From positions 930,001-994,000 of the forward strand of contig JANHCV010000010.1 in assembly GCA_025594325.1 (NCBI GenBank): 64,000 nt of DNA. The letters are read 5' to 3'. The first letter of the stretch is position 1. Every line of letters begins with the position of its first letter. The DNA is from Blastocladiella emersonii ATCC 22665. Its lineage: Eukaryota > Blastocladiomycota > Blastocladiomycetes > Blastocladiales > Blastocladiaceae. The position numbers and the translations under genes were made by a program. Positions 1 through 10,094 of the stretch are shown here, piece by piece. The notes beneath the pieces were generated by a model. That model was not told where the DNA came from, searched no databases, and saw nothing but the letters and a program-made list of their open reading frames with translations.

Positions 1-1
1 T

Positions 2-1435
2 GCCGTGTCCGAGGCCATCATCAACGGATGGAGGCAGGCCTTCAGCGGATACCTCACACCTGCGGCCGCTGTGACGCGGCTGACCCGCCGGCTCGCGGCC
101 ATTCTGTCCATCGACATTCTCGGACCTCCTGTCGTGGTTCAGTGGACGGACTTTTCCGGGATCGTGACCATCATTGCGTTCGTTATCGCCGAGGTTGTGG
201 TTGTCGCGTCCACGGTGGCGCTTGTCCGCCACAAGCGCTCGGCGCTCGCGCGTCGCGTCTCGTTCCGCTTGCTTCTCTCAATGCTTGGCGGGCTTGCCGT
301 GACGGCGGTGTGGCCGCTGCTCTTCATCGGCCAGCGCACCGGGCTTCAATGTTTCTTGCAGATCGCCATCCTCGCTTGCGCTTGGGCCGTGATTCTCGCA
401 TGCATGGCTGTCCAGGACTTGCGCGTCTATCTCATTGTTTCGAGCCCGCTGCGTCGCGTCGCCAGTGACGTGACTCGAGTCCTGCGCGCATTCATCATCG
501 TCGTCATCTTGCTCCAGTGTCTCGGGCTGCTCATGTGGGGGCTCGTCAGCCCGCCGTCGGCGGCCATGTACGTCGTGGCTGACGAGTGGGAGTACCTTGC
601 GTGCTCGGAAGGCACAACACCCGAGCTTCTCGCGATCCCAGCCTCGGTTGTTGCTGCTCTCGTCGCACTAAACATGTGGCTCGCGTATCGCTCCAAGGCC
701 AGCGAGGTCGTCATGACCAAGCGACAGTCGCCGACGCTTCAGATTCTCTACGCGATTTGTCTCATCACGGTCATCCAGGTACATCTCTCGAGTATGACCG
801 GCCACTCGCTCCCACGGTTGCTGACGTTAACGCGTGTGTAGGGTATTTCCCTCAAGATCCCCCAACTCACACCTTCGGCTTGCTCTCTCATCTTCGCCAT
901 CACCACACTTGTCCTCGTCGCGACCGTGTGCAAGGTTTACATTCTCCACCAGCTGGAGCCGGACTCGGAGGATACTACAAGCCCGTGGCTGGGCATGACG
1001 CGCGCGGGCACCGAATCCTCATTCGGCACTAACGTGGCCTCAACTCCGTCGAGTATCCATGCACCAGGCTCCATGCACCGCGACTTGTCACCAACGAGCG
1101 ACTGCACGCCCTGCTTTTCGATCGCCACAGCCGACTTGGCGCTGCGCACCGCCGCGTCGTCGTTTTTCGTGGAGCTGACGCCCTGTGTACCGTGTCAGCT
1201 GCAGTTGTTCACTCGTCAGGCAGTGCTGATCGCGACCGAGGTCTCGGGCCGCCGGCGTTACCGCGTGGCCATCGCCTTGCGCACGCTCGCTGCGGTGGAG
1301 TTTGCATCCGCGTCACAGACTTGCTTGCGCCTCCAGTTGCGCGGCCGTGTCGTTGACGTGGTCGGACCCACGGCGACGCTCGCGCAATGGAAACAGGCGT
1401 TGAGCGAGTTTGTTCGCGAGGAACCGGGGCATTGA
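2..1435 (+). CDS. Seven-transmembrane receptor, class C GPCR-like, 5' partial
   Basis: The gene enters from the left edge, so the N-terminus is missing. Exons are 2-778 and 842-1435; the 63-nt phase-0 intron has donor GTACAT and acceptor GTGTAG. The product has seven hydrophobic segments separated by short basic loops. A Cys at the start of TM3 (LQCFL) and one in the loop before TM5 (YLACSEG) could form the disulfide usual in class C receptors, and the segment LRVYLIVSSPLRR after TM3 resembles the same loop in GABA-B-like receptors. A cytoplasmic tail of about 160 residues follows TM7. Expected role: plasma-membrane ligand sensing through G proteins. The ligand domain lies outside the window. 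The class assignment is an inference from topology and short motifs; another 7TM family is possible. Confidence 0.55.
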
Positions 1436-1833
1436 TCCCCGTGACGTCGGAGAAAATATAGCATTTATTTCCTCATGTCCGCCATGTTTTGCGCGACCTG
1501 GGTGATGGAAACACCACTATTAGTCTCGTGAACGCGCAACGAATGGTGGTTTGCCGCTCATGGAGTACGTTTAAGCGGTACGTGCAGGTGAACGACGCGA
1601 TTTCCGCCAAAGTACAACGCGTCGCTCGTCTTGCGGTGCCACCACGCAAGGCAGCATCGTGATCAAGACCGGAACGAGCGAATACTGCTGCCACGGGGCT
1701 AGGCACGCAGCAAAGCACCGAACTGCATTTCCAGCGTAAGAGCTCCTTTCACCGTGATCGCAGCTGTTCCCACGAACTAAGCGTATGAGTAGTCAAAACA
1801 GAATTGTATCAACAGCATCACTAGAGACACTCG
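1436..1833. other. Intergenic, no gene seen
   Basis: Gap between the converging receptor gene and the short F-box paralogue. Only short overlapping frames without recognisable protein features; AT content rises just after the receptor stop, as expected for 3' ends. Confidence 0.5.
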
Positions 1834-2343
1834 CTACGCGTCATCGCTCAACGAATAGAACGAAGCCTCCGGAATCAGACTTTGGATGAACTCCAACTTG
1901 CGACCGCGGTAACACTTGATTTGCACGTATTCGCGAAACCAGGCGATAACTTGCGCGTCGCCACGCTTGATCAGCCTCTTGAAGATTTTCTCTTGAGTAC
2001 AATTGCTGGGCATCTCCGTGTCCGCGTCAAGCAACGCTGGGGAAGTCAAGGCTGAAGACGGAGCGAGCTGTGGGCGCTGTGAATGAGAGCTCTTCACCAA
2101 GGCGGCGTGCGATACTTGTTCAGGTTCGTTCCAACATTTGGCCGTTGGCTGGGGGAAGTGGTCCCAGTCCTCAGGTTCAATGAACTCGTCGCGGGTCAGA
2201 TTCTTGATGTACCAAGTGAGAGAGCGTGGGTCCGTTTCGGTCGGATCGAGCAAGATGGCTTGGACAAGAATTTCCTCTGTCAGCTCATAGGGCAAGATGG
2301 GTCGACCGCATTGCGACAAGTTTCTGCATGGTTTTCGCTTCAT
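1834..2343 (-). CDS. Short F-box/ankyrin-family paralogue with internal deletion
   Basis: Single-exon frame of 169 residues from the ATG at 2343. The first 21 residues align one to one with the start of the 572-residue neighbour at 2699-4417, and both continue into an F-box-like LPYEL segment. The sequence then jumps directly to a part matching the neighbour's C-terminal third (WYIKNLTRDEF against WYWSNLTDDEF) and ends with a matching FYSLSDDA-type tail. About 370 residues of repeat region are therefore absent. An upstream in-frame extension exists, but its start would break the alignment, so 2343 was chosen. It could be a functional short adaptor or a decaying copy; no internal stop is present. 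Confidence 0.55.
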   Translation of the reverse strand: MKRKPCRNLSQCGRPILPYELTEEILVQAILLDPTETDPRSLTWYIKNLTRDEFIEPEDWDHFPQPTAKCWNEPEQVSHAALVKSSHSQRPQLAPSSALTSPALLDADTEMPSNCTQEKIFKRLIKRGDAQVIAWFREYVQIKCYRGRKLEFIQSLIPEASFYSLSDDA

Positions 2344-2698
2344 TGGTAGTGTGTGGTACATGGGCGGGTTGGGAGCGGCGGTCGATCGCGGCGGAAGGGG
2401 TGAGAAACGTGGCTGTCTCCGATCACATGATTGATCGTCGCGTCTCCTCATGTTCCTCGCGGGCACCTCTGTTCTTGCATCTCCCGCCTCAGCATGCTCG
2501 GCAACGCCCATTGACGGCATGGGAACAAAATAAAGCATGTCAAACAACGGCCGCACGATTGGTCGTCGCGTGCCTTCTCTTTCGTTACGAGTTACGAGCA
2601 CCCCCTCTGTCGCAGTTCTCGCTCAACGTGAAAGTGAAAGCACCCCTTAGCAACCCGTAAAATAAATTTATTAGACAACGCAAAAACAAACCGCTCCG
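2344..2698. other. Intergenic, promoter side of the short paralogue
   Basis: Lies upstream of the short paralogue and downstream of its full-length neighbour, both on the minus strand. No convincing gene or TATA element was seen. Confidence 0.4.
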
Positions 2699-4417
2699 CT
2701 ACTCCTCATCCTCCTCCTCGTCATCACCGTCCGAGCCTTCGCAACCATCCGACTCATCATCCTCGTCGCTCGACGGGTAAAACTTGACATCAGGAATCTT
2801 GGCCGCGAGCAGCTCCAACATGGTCTCGGACCCGTCAAACTGCAGCTCGCAGACGTGCGCACGCCACCAGCTGACAAGGGTCTCATCGCACTTTTCAGTA
2901 AAGATGCGGCGGATATCGTCGTATGAGTACTCGAGTTGCAGCCCGGTAGCCAACCACCAATCAAGTCGCGCTATGGCCCGCGCCATCTTCTTGGTCGAGG
3001 GAGCGACGTAGCCGCAATCGCCGGGGCAAATAAACTCGTCGTCGGTCAGGTTGCTCCAGTACCAAGCGAGTGCGGTGACATTGTTGGTTCGGCTCGAGAA
3101 CTTGATGGCTTCGGCCCAGAAATCGGGCTTTTCCGAGTCAGAGTCAGAGTCAGACTCCGAGTCGTTCGGGTCGCAAAGCAAGTCAAAGTTGGCCGTCGGC
3201 ATCGCGCCACGGAACCAAGCAAGCACGTCCGCGTCGCCGCGGGCGATCGCCAGGTGCAAAGCCTTGATCCAGAACTTGCGCTTGTCGTCCTCGTGGTCGT
3301 AGCGGTCGTAGAGAGGCAGGACGTGGTGCTCAAAGTGAGACTGGACGCTCGGGTGCATGTCGAGATCAGGCGGGTACAGGTGGGTTCGCTTGAGGAGGTA
3401 GATGCTGTCGATCTCGGCGAGGACCCACTTCAGGACATTGATATGCTTGTTGCGCACGGCGCCCTTGACGATTCTGTCCCAGTCGATGCACTCGTACCAG
3501 CTGTAGTCGAGGTCGTTGTACGCGACGACCCTGAGGCTCCCCGCCTCGAGCGCGAGCTTGTTGAGATAGTGGCGAGAGCCATCAAACTCCGGAATGAAGT
3601 CAACGAGCCAAAGGACGAGGTCCGCGTCGTCGTTCTCGATCGTATAATGAAGGCTGCTCTCGCTGACCTTGATATCGAGACCCGAGTCCTTCCACCAATC
3701 GAGCACGTCAGCGTGGCCCGCTTGGACCGCATCGTCGATGGCGCGTGCCGTGTAGCCGACCATGAAGCCCGCCTCCGAAAGCCACTCGAGGACGTCGACG
3801 TGGCCGTGAGCAGATGCGACGTCGGCTGGGTGCGGTAGGTTCGGGATCCGCAGGATGTACTGGAGGTCCACGACATAAAAGTCAAACACGCCGACGTGGC
3901 CGTACTTGGCCGCGAGAACAATGGGATGCGGCGACTCGTCCGAGTGGTTCGAGTGGAGGGCAATGTAGCCGCGGTCGAACATATAGTCAAGAAGTTCGTC
4001 ATGGCCGTGGGCGGCGACAATTGAGTCGGGGTGGTAGAGATCGAGGTCCTGCCACAACCACCTGTACGACTCGTAGTCATCGAGCGTCTCTCCATTCGTG
4101 CCGGCAGCACAGAGGAGGCAAAAGTAAAAGATGGCCTCCTCCTCGTCGTCGCAGGCAACGTTCTCGCGGTAGGCGAGCAGCAGGTCGCGAAACTCCTCGT
4201 GCTCCGGGTAGAAGGCGCGCTGCATCCGAGCGTGAAGCGAGTGGCACAAGACGGTGTCGCGCAAGCGAGTAAGGTTTGGGCCGACGCGGAGGAGCGGCAG
4301 CGGGTCCGTGTTGTGCGGGTCGAGCAGGACGGCCTGAATGAGGACGGCCTCGACCAGCTCATAAGGCAAGGTTGGGACTGCGCGTTGCGGCGAGTCGGTG
4401 CATGGTGTTTGATTCAT
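2699..4417 (-). CDS. F-box-like protein with ankyrin-type repeats
   Basis: Single-exon gene, 572 residues, ATG at 4417. An F-box-like N-terminus (LPYELVEAVLIQAVLL) is followed by many degenerate ankyrin-type repeats recognisable by units such as GHVDVLEWL, GHADVLDWW and GDADVLAWF. The C-terminus ends in a strongly acidic Asp/Glu/Ser tail. Proteins of this make-up are abundant in Blastocladiomycota and are presumed substrate adaptors for SCF ubiquitin ligases, with the repeats binding the target. The substrate cannot be told from sequence. The shortened paralogue lies directly downstream on the same strand, suggesting a local duplication. An Asp/Ser-rich run near residues 410-430 probably forms a disordered linker. 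Confidence 0.75.
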   Translation of the reverse strand: MNQTPCTDSPQRAVPTLPYELVEAVLIQAVLLDPHNTDPLPLLRVGPNLTRLRDTVLCHSLHARMQRAFYPEHEEFRDLLLAYRENVACDDEEEAIFYFCLLCAAGTNGETLDDYESYRWLWQDLDLYHPDSIVAAHGHDELLDYMFDRGYIALHSNHSDESPHPIVLAAKYGHVGVFDFYVVDLQYILRIPNLPHPADVASAHGHVDVLEWLSEAGFMVGYTARAIDDAVQAGHADVLDWWKDSGLDIKVSESSLHYTIENDDADLVLWLVDFIPEFDGSRHYLNKLALEAGSLRVVAYNDLDYSWYECIDWDRIVKGAVRNKHINVLKWVLAEIDSIYLLKRTHLYPPDLDMHPSVQSHFEHHVLPLYDRYDHEDDKRKFWIKALHLAIARGDADVLAWFRGAMPTANFDLLCDPNDSESDSDSDSEKPDFWAEAIKFSSRTNNVTALAWYWSNLTDDEFICPGDCGYVAPSTKKMARAIARLDWWLATGLQLEYSYDDIRRIFTEKCDETLVSWWRAHVCELQFDGSETMLELLAAKIPDVKFYPSSDEDDESDGCEGSDGDDEEEDEE

Positions 4418-4569
4418 GGTTGGCCAGAAGGTTCATGGACGAGGAGCGGCGACCTGTCGAGGGTCGAGGAAGAGAGTTCGAGGTGGCGTACGCGCCACTC
4501 ATACCTCGAGCCGAGCCATCTTGGCCTCACGCCTGGTCGCGACCATGAACTCACGGGGTATGTATTACA

Positions 4570-5548
4570 TCAAGATCCCGACGAGAACCGCTTTGCTGCC
4601 ATGGCCTTGAGCGCGGCCATGGTCGCGGCCTCCTTGGCGCGCATCTGGTCGAGCGCCGAGAGTCCCGGCGTCTCGGACTCCTTGTTGGCGCCAGGCCGGC
4701 GGCTCTGCTCGCGCCGTTCGCGTGCTGCAGCCTCGCGGCGCTTCCTACACACACCTCAATCGCGTCAGCATCGCACATAATCACCTCCGCAGCGCGAGGT
4801 TCAGCGTACGCCGCCTCGAGATCCTCGCGGCCGGACCCGAGCAGCACGTCGTCGCCAAACTCGTAGTCAGCCTCGCGCACGTTATCCTGGCGGTGGAAGG
4901 CGGTGGTGGCGCGGCGCTTCTCCATGGCGCGCTCGCGCGGGTTGTCGGGCTTGGGGACGAGCTCGTCGAGCACGGCGTCCTGGCGGCGGCGGAAGTCGCG
5001 CGCCTCGGACCGGTGCCGGTGCCGGTCGCGGTCGCGCAGGTCGTCGTCGTCGGCCGGGTCGCGGCGCGAGGAGGAGGTGGAGGGGCGGTCGCGCTCACGG
5101 TCACGGTCGCGGTCGCGGGTGGATTCGCGGTCCCGTGGCCGGTCGCGTTCCCGCTCAAGCTCGCGTCCGCTGTCACGGTCGCCCTTGCGGCTACGCTCGC
5201 TCGCGTGGTCGCTCGGCAGCAGCGGCTCGTTGTACCCCTACACACTCACCGTCAGCCCCGCACCCACCCCTTCCCTCCAGATCACCCCCCTCGTACCCCG
5301 TTAGCCGCGAACGCCCACTGGTACCGCGTGCCCTGCCCCTTGGCGAGCTTGACCTTATCGTCGTAGTACTCTGCGGGGAGCCGGTCGTCGTTCCAGCGGC
5401 GCACGAACTTGGCAAAGTAGCGTCGCGCGTCGGCGGTGCCGAGCTCGTCGAGGTACTTGTCGCGCTCCTGCTGCAGCCACACGCGGAACGCGTCTGACTT
5501 GAGAAAGTAGTCGGCCTCGGAGATCGGCGTGCGTGCTGGCTTCTTCAT
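4570..5548 (-). CDS. Basic RE/RD-rich nuclear protein, SCI1-like N-terminus
   Basis: Three exons on the minus strand: 5297-5548, 4810-5237 and 4570-4744. Both introns have GTACG-type donors and GTGTAG acceptors, and all joins are in phase, giving 284 residues. The N-terminus carries a conserved block (TPISEADYFLKSDAFRVWL) followed by FAKFVRRWND. I recall similar blocks in nuclear proteins related to plant style cell-cycle inhibitor 1. The middle is an alternating Arg-Asp/Arg-Glu region like those of splicing-associated proteins, and the C-terminus is a charged helix (KRREAAARERREQ). Nuclear location and a link to RNA processing are inferred. It is divergent from the TspO-like gene with 210 bp between starts. 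Confidence 0.7.
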
Positions 5549-5758
5549 GGGTTGGGTTGCATGAGCTTCGTGGTGTGGGTTTCGCTTGAGAGAGAGGGAG
5601 CACGGAGCAGGTGGTGAGCGGTGAGGCGGAGGCCAGACCGCGGCGAGCCAAGCCCGTGCGCGGCCGCAGAACCCCGACGTTTCCTCGCGCGCGCTCGGCG
5701 CTCGATGCCCGCTCTCCCTTCATCGAATCGAACCAAACCAGAAGCACCGAACACTGCA

Positions 5759-6786
5759 ATGAACTCGCCCGTCGACGACCAGCGACCGCTGACGCGGCCA
5801 TCCACGAGCGCGGCGGCGGGCGGCGTGTCGCGGCCCGCGGGGCCCGCGTACGGCGCAACATCGGGGCCGGCTCTGCAGCAGCTCGGCGATGAGGACGACG
5901 ACGACTTCATCGACTACGGTTCGATTGCCGACATGACGCGCGGGCCCATGTTCCGCGGGGTGCCGGTGATCCGGCTGGCCAACTTTGCGTGCCTGGTCGC
6001 GGTGCTCGTCATGAACTATATTGCGGGCAGCACGACGTGGCTCAACGGGAACCGCACGGGCGACGTGTCGCGGCTGTTCCCCAACTACCTGGTGCCCGCG
6101 GGCTATGCGTTCTCCATCTGGCGTACGTCACGCAAACTCCGTCGCCCAGCCAACTCTAACCCCTCGTTTGCGCGGTCGTAGCCGTCATCTACACGTTCCT
6201 GACGCTGTTCGGGGTGTACCAGCTGAGCCCGGCGACGTACAACTCGAGCGCGATCAACGAGGCCGTCGGGTACCTGTTCCCGCTCAACGCCGTGGGGAAC
6301 ATTGCGTGGCTCGTGGTGTGGGCGTACCGCGTGTCGGCCATGTCGGTGATCCTGCTGCTGTGGTCCTTCGGCACCGTGTTTGCCATCTACGCGCGCCTGA
6401 AGTCCAAGTACCCGAGCCCGCGGTGGTCCGTGTACCTCGCCGTACACGTGCCCTTCTCACTGTACGCCGCGTGGTCGCTCGGCGCGTGTGTCATCAACGT
6501 GTACGCCGTCACGACCACGCGCGACGAGGCGTTTATCCCGCCGAGCGTCGCGGGGCTTGTGTTCCTCGCCGCGGTCCAGGCCGGCGTCGCTGTCTGGGCC
6601 CGCGACCCGCTCGTCGCCGGCGTCGCGACGTGGACGCTCATCGGGAACTACGTCCGCAACCACGACGTGGAACTGATCGGCGTCACGGCGCTCATCCTGT
6701 TCATTCTCGCGGCCGTCCTCACCGTCGCGCTCACGGTCGCCAACGCCGTGTTGCGCCGCCGCGGCCGGTTCGTCACACTCAGCTGA
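5759..6786 (+). CDS. TspO/MBR-like (tryptophan-rich sensory) membrane protein
   Basis: Two exons, 5759-6122 and 6182-6786, joined in phase 1 across a 59-nt intron (donor GTACGT, acceptor GTCGTAG); 322 residues. A disordered acidic N-terminus of about 65 residues is followed by several hydrophobic helices. The segment PAGYAFSIWPVIY and the later VPFSLYAAW resemble TspO/MBR family landmarks, although this protein is longer than the 150-200 residues usual there. Family members bind tetrapyrroles or sterols in mitochondrial or plasma membranes. The function here is inferred from the family only. It converges on the TMEM17-like gene with 42 bp between stops. Confidence 0.55.
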
Positions 6787-6828
6787 GTCGTCCATCTCAT
6801 ATATACATGTTTATCCGTCGTCTCTCTC

Positions 6829-7682
6829 TCATGGCTCGGGCCCTCGCTGCGCTGGCGGCGGTGGCGGAAGCGGCAACGACATGACGTGAAAGATGCGATC
6901 AACGACACGATACCCTATGGCAACCTGCGGCACGAGCACCGCGAGGTACGCGGCGTTGAGCGCGACCTCGACGGGGGACACGACGCTGTGCGCGTGGACG
7001 CGCTGCAGCACCGCGAAATACGCGAGCACCAGGACCTGCGGGAGGACCGACAGCAGGAGGAACCCGGCGAGGTCCGGGATCCGCTCGCGCCGGTTGCCGC
7101 GCATGCCGAGCAGCAGGCGCACGGGCTCGGCGAGGATGAACACGGCGAGGTTGAACTGCAGCGCGAACCGGTAGAACTCGTTCATCGCGGTGGTGCCTGG
7201 CGTAGCGAGCTTGGCCAACGTCACGTACACCATGGCGGCGGACCAGCACGGGTACGCGCACGACGTGAAGCGCAGGAGCAGGTGCAGTGGAACCGACGCG
7301 AGCATCGGCTTGTCGTCTACACTTACTCGGTTGTGAGCACGCCTCGTCGTCGTCATTGTGGCCGCGGCCGTGCAGCGAACGTACTCAGGACCAGCGGGAA
7401 CTCGGCGGCCCTCCGCGGTCGCCTTCTTCCGCCCAACGAAGCCTCACCCACGTCATCCTCCTCGCCGCCCTCACTCCCCGCAGACCCGGCGACGTGCACG
7501 CGCAGCTGCTGTTGGCGAAAGTGGTGCGAGAAGAGGCGGTGCGCGACCGACTCGAGCGCGTGGTCCTGCCACTGCTGCGCCGCCGACCGCGTTGTGGGCG
7601 ACTCGCCGGGGCTTCGCCATCGCGGCGGGTCGCCTTCGGGTCGGTGTAGCGCGGTGCGCGGCAGGATCGGCGTGGGTTTCAT
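6829..7682 (-). CDS. TMEM17-like ciliary transition-zone membrane protein
   Basis: Two exons, 7385-7682 and 6829-7316; the 68-nt intron has donor GTACGT and acceptor GTGTAG and joins in phase 1 (261 residues). After a 100-residue disordered N-terminus come four hydrophobic helices. The stretch around RLLLGMRGNRRERIPDLAGF matches the signature of TMEM17/TMEM216 proteins (RLYLGYxGNLxEKxPELAGF), including the conserved Gly-Asn and Pro-Glu/Asp-Leu-Ala-Gly. In animals TMEM17 belongs to the MKS module that gates the ciliary base. Finding it here supports a flagellated life stage. The Pro-rich C-terminal tail is unusual. It shares a 132-bp divergent promoter with the FANCE-like gene. Confidence 0.8.
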
Positions 7683-7814
7683 GGGTTGCTCTTTGAAGGG
7701 GAGAGAGGAGAAGAAAGCGCGTCGCGGATGTGAGACGCGTCGTTGACGACGACGCCATGGACCCGTGGCCGGCTACCCCGCAATGTAAGCTCCGCGACGA
7801 CGCGACTCGATGCA
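7683..7814. promoter_or_regulatory. Divergent promoter, TMEM17-like / FANCE-like
   Basis: The 132 bp between two divergent start codons must hold both promoters. It contains one ACGCGT core at 7735-7740, the hexamer bound by MBF-type cell-cycle factors in other fungi. No TATA box was seen. Function is inferred. Confidence 0.4.
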
Positions 7815-9007
7815 ATGGAGGCTGATAATCGACGCGATGTAGCGGACCGCCGGTTCGAGGCCATCAGCGCGGCGCTCGGGATCGAGCGGGAGCAACTGCG
7901 CGCGGTCCCCGTTCAGGAGGTGAGCGCGGACGACGTGCGCCGGCGCAAGCGCGCGAGCCGTGTCGAGCGGCTGGAGCGGGCTAAACGTGCTCGAGGTCCG
8001 TTGCCCGAGTCGTCGCCGTGCTGAACAGGAGCTGACGCTGGCGGGTGTAGTCGCCGCGATCGAGCCGGAGAGCGACGAGCTTGCCGCAGAAGCGGCCCCC
8101 TCCGAGCATGCCCCAGTCGTCCCGGCCGTGGACGAGTCCGAGCGCGTTCGCGACCTCGAGACGGTCCTCGCGCGCGTGCACGCCGCGCCCGTTGGCGACG
8201 CCCTCGACGCACTCGCACCCGAAGTCGCCGAGGGCGTCTCACGCGCCGCTGTGCTCTCCCAGTTCGAGGTACTCCCCCATCCGCTTCTCGCTTCTCACTC
8301 CCGGATCCCTTGCTCACTCATCCCGCGTAGTTTTCCTCAACCCTATCCACCGCTGGCCTCGTGCCGACGCACGCCGCGTGGCTGTACACGACGTGCTCTT
8401 CACTCACCTCGGTCCCGCGGTCGCACCGGCTCGCGCTCCTGGCGCACGTCGCCACGACGGTCGCCGTCTCACGCGCGCCGGTTCCGCGCGCCGTGGCCGA
8501 TCTCACCCGAAAAGTCGCAGGTGAGCACCCGGGCGACTGGGTCGAGCATCTTCTCGCGCCAGCGCTCGCGGCGGCACCCGAAGGTACGCACACCTCGCGG
8601 ACAGATCATGGCGGACGACGCTCACGCGCGTGCGAGGGTGTTTAGATCCCGCCTCGACAACCTGGCTCGCCGCATCCCTCCCCTCCCTCCCCGCAACGCA
8701 CCGCGCGGCCGCCGTGCAGGCCCTCGCCGCGTACCCCGCCTCCCCGCACGCGGCGCTGCACGTCCCGCTCGCGTCAGTCACGCCCACGCTCCCGCTCCTG
8801 CCCGCGACCGTGGTCGCGTGGATCCGCACACTCGCCGTGTCGCGCGACACGGCGAAACCGCTGCGCGACGTGGTGACGCGGTACGCGGCGGGGTTACCGC
8901 AAGAAGAGCTGGGCGAGGTCAAGCGCGTGCTGCACGGCGTGACGGCGTGGACGCACGCGATGCTCAAGGCGGCAGTCAGGCATGTCGATGGGCTGGTGGC
9001 GAGGTGA
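7815..9007 (+). CDS. FANCE-like helical-repeat protein
   Basis: Four exons, 7815-7995, 8051-8268, 8331-8583 and 8646-9007. Each intron is 55-62 nt with a GT donor and a TAG acceptor, and all joins are in phase (337 residues). The start is the ATG after GATGCA at 7809-7814. The N-terminal 60 residues are charged. The rest is a run of amphipathic helices. The C-terminal part (ELGEVKRVLHGVTAWTHAM, then LKAAVRHV) resembles the end of vertebrate FANCE (TQRLGLAMALEPNTTF, then LKAALKHL), and the preceding helices have similar Leu/Ala spacing. FANCE bridges FANCC and FANCD2 in interstrand-crosslink repair. Similarity is low and was judged by eye, so another helical-repeat protein is possible. Confidence 0.45.
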
Positions 9008-9209
9008 ATAGACGGATGGATGTATAGAGGGTGTAGAATGGGATCAATCAAGGGACGACGAGGGCGAGGAGGGAGGGGCAACACAAAACTGAACAACGGA
9101 TTCATCAACGAGGCGAGGGAGGGGAGGGTATGCGACAATACGATACGACACACAAGACGACGCGCCCGACGCGCGTCCACGACCAGCGACCAGCGAGCGG
9201 GGGAGCAGC

Positions 9210-10094
9210 TTACAGCGCGTCGAGCGAGTGGCCCGACAGGATAAACGTGCGCATCGGGCTCGTTGGCCGCGTGCGCTTCTTGGGGCCGGCGGCCGCGCTC
9301 GCCGAGGTGGTAGTCGCGGGCGTCGAGATGGTCCGTCCGCGCACCATGGGCGCAGCCGGTGCCGTCACGGCCGTCGTGGGCTCCTCGACAATGGTGGTAG
9401 TGGCGACGGTCCCGATCGGCCGGTTGAGCATCGCCATGGCGGCGGGCCCGGGCGCGGCGACGGGCGGCGTGGTGGCGGACGTCATGCTCTGGACGCGGCG
9501 GCGCGCGACGCCCAGCACGTCGGGGCTCGTGGCGGGCGACGTGACCGAGGCGGCGGCGGCGGCCGCGGCCGCGGCGTAGAGCGAGTTGGCGGGGAAGAAG
9601 GACGCCGGTGCGGGTTGTTGCGGGCCGACGCCGGCGTGGACCGAGGGCGCCGAGGCGCGGCGCATGTGCGGCATGTAGAACTGGGTCGGCAGCGAGGCCG
9701 AGACGCCCGGCATGGTGCCGCTCAGGCCCGCGAGCGGCGACGTGCCCGGCAGCCAGTGGTGCGGCGACTCGGGCGGCGAGCGGTACCGCGCCGAGGCCGA
9801 GGCGGAGCCCGAGCCGGCGGAGGTGGCGATGAGCGGGGTGGTCGCGTCGAGCGCGTCGCCGACGGTCGGGAACGGCGACTGCGGCGGCGAGTTGTAGAGG
9901 CCCGACGACATGGCCGACGACGTCGTAGACAGGGTGGGCGGCCAGCCGACGCGCGACGCGAGCGGGATGTCGATGGGCTTGACCGACGGCGGCGGCGCGT
10001 GGTTCGACGACGAGGGGGAGGATGTATGCATGGTGTTGGTGGAGTTGGAGGTAGCGGTAGCAGGGGGCGGCGCAGAGGCAAAGTAGTCGCGCAT
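9210..10094 (-). CDS. Ser/Pro/Ala-rich low-complexity protein
   Basis: Open frame of 294 residues from the ATG at 10094; the frame stays open upstream to 10268 without another ATG, so a spliced 5' exon is possible. The product is dominated by Ser, Pro, Thr and Ala, with a polyalanine run (about 9 residues) and several SPP/SPR motifs typical of disordered, phosphorylated proteins. The C-terminus has a basic GPKKRTRPTSP patch that could be a nuclear signal. No domain recognised. The open in-frame upstream part contains a hydrophobic stretch (PLQFPVHLTAVSVL), which might be a membrane segment if it is translated. Confidence 0.5.
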   Translation of the reverse strand: MRDYFASAPPPATATSNSTNTMHTSSPSSSNHAPPPSVKPIDIPLASRVGWPPTLSTTSSAMSSGLYNSPPQSPFPTVGDALDATTPLIATSAGSGSASASARYRSPPESPHHWLPGTSPLAGLSGTMPGVSASLPTQFYMPHMRRASAPSVHAGVGPQQPAPASFFPANSLYAAAAAAAAASVTSPATSPDVLGVARRRVQSMTSATTPPVAAPGPAAMAMLNRPIGTVATTTIVEEPTTAVTAPAAPMVRGRTISTPATTTSASAAAGPKKRTRPTSPMRTFILSGHSLDAL

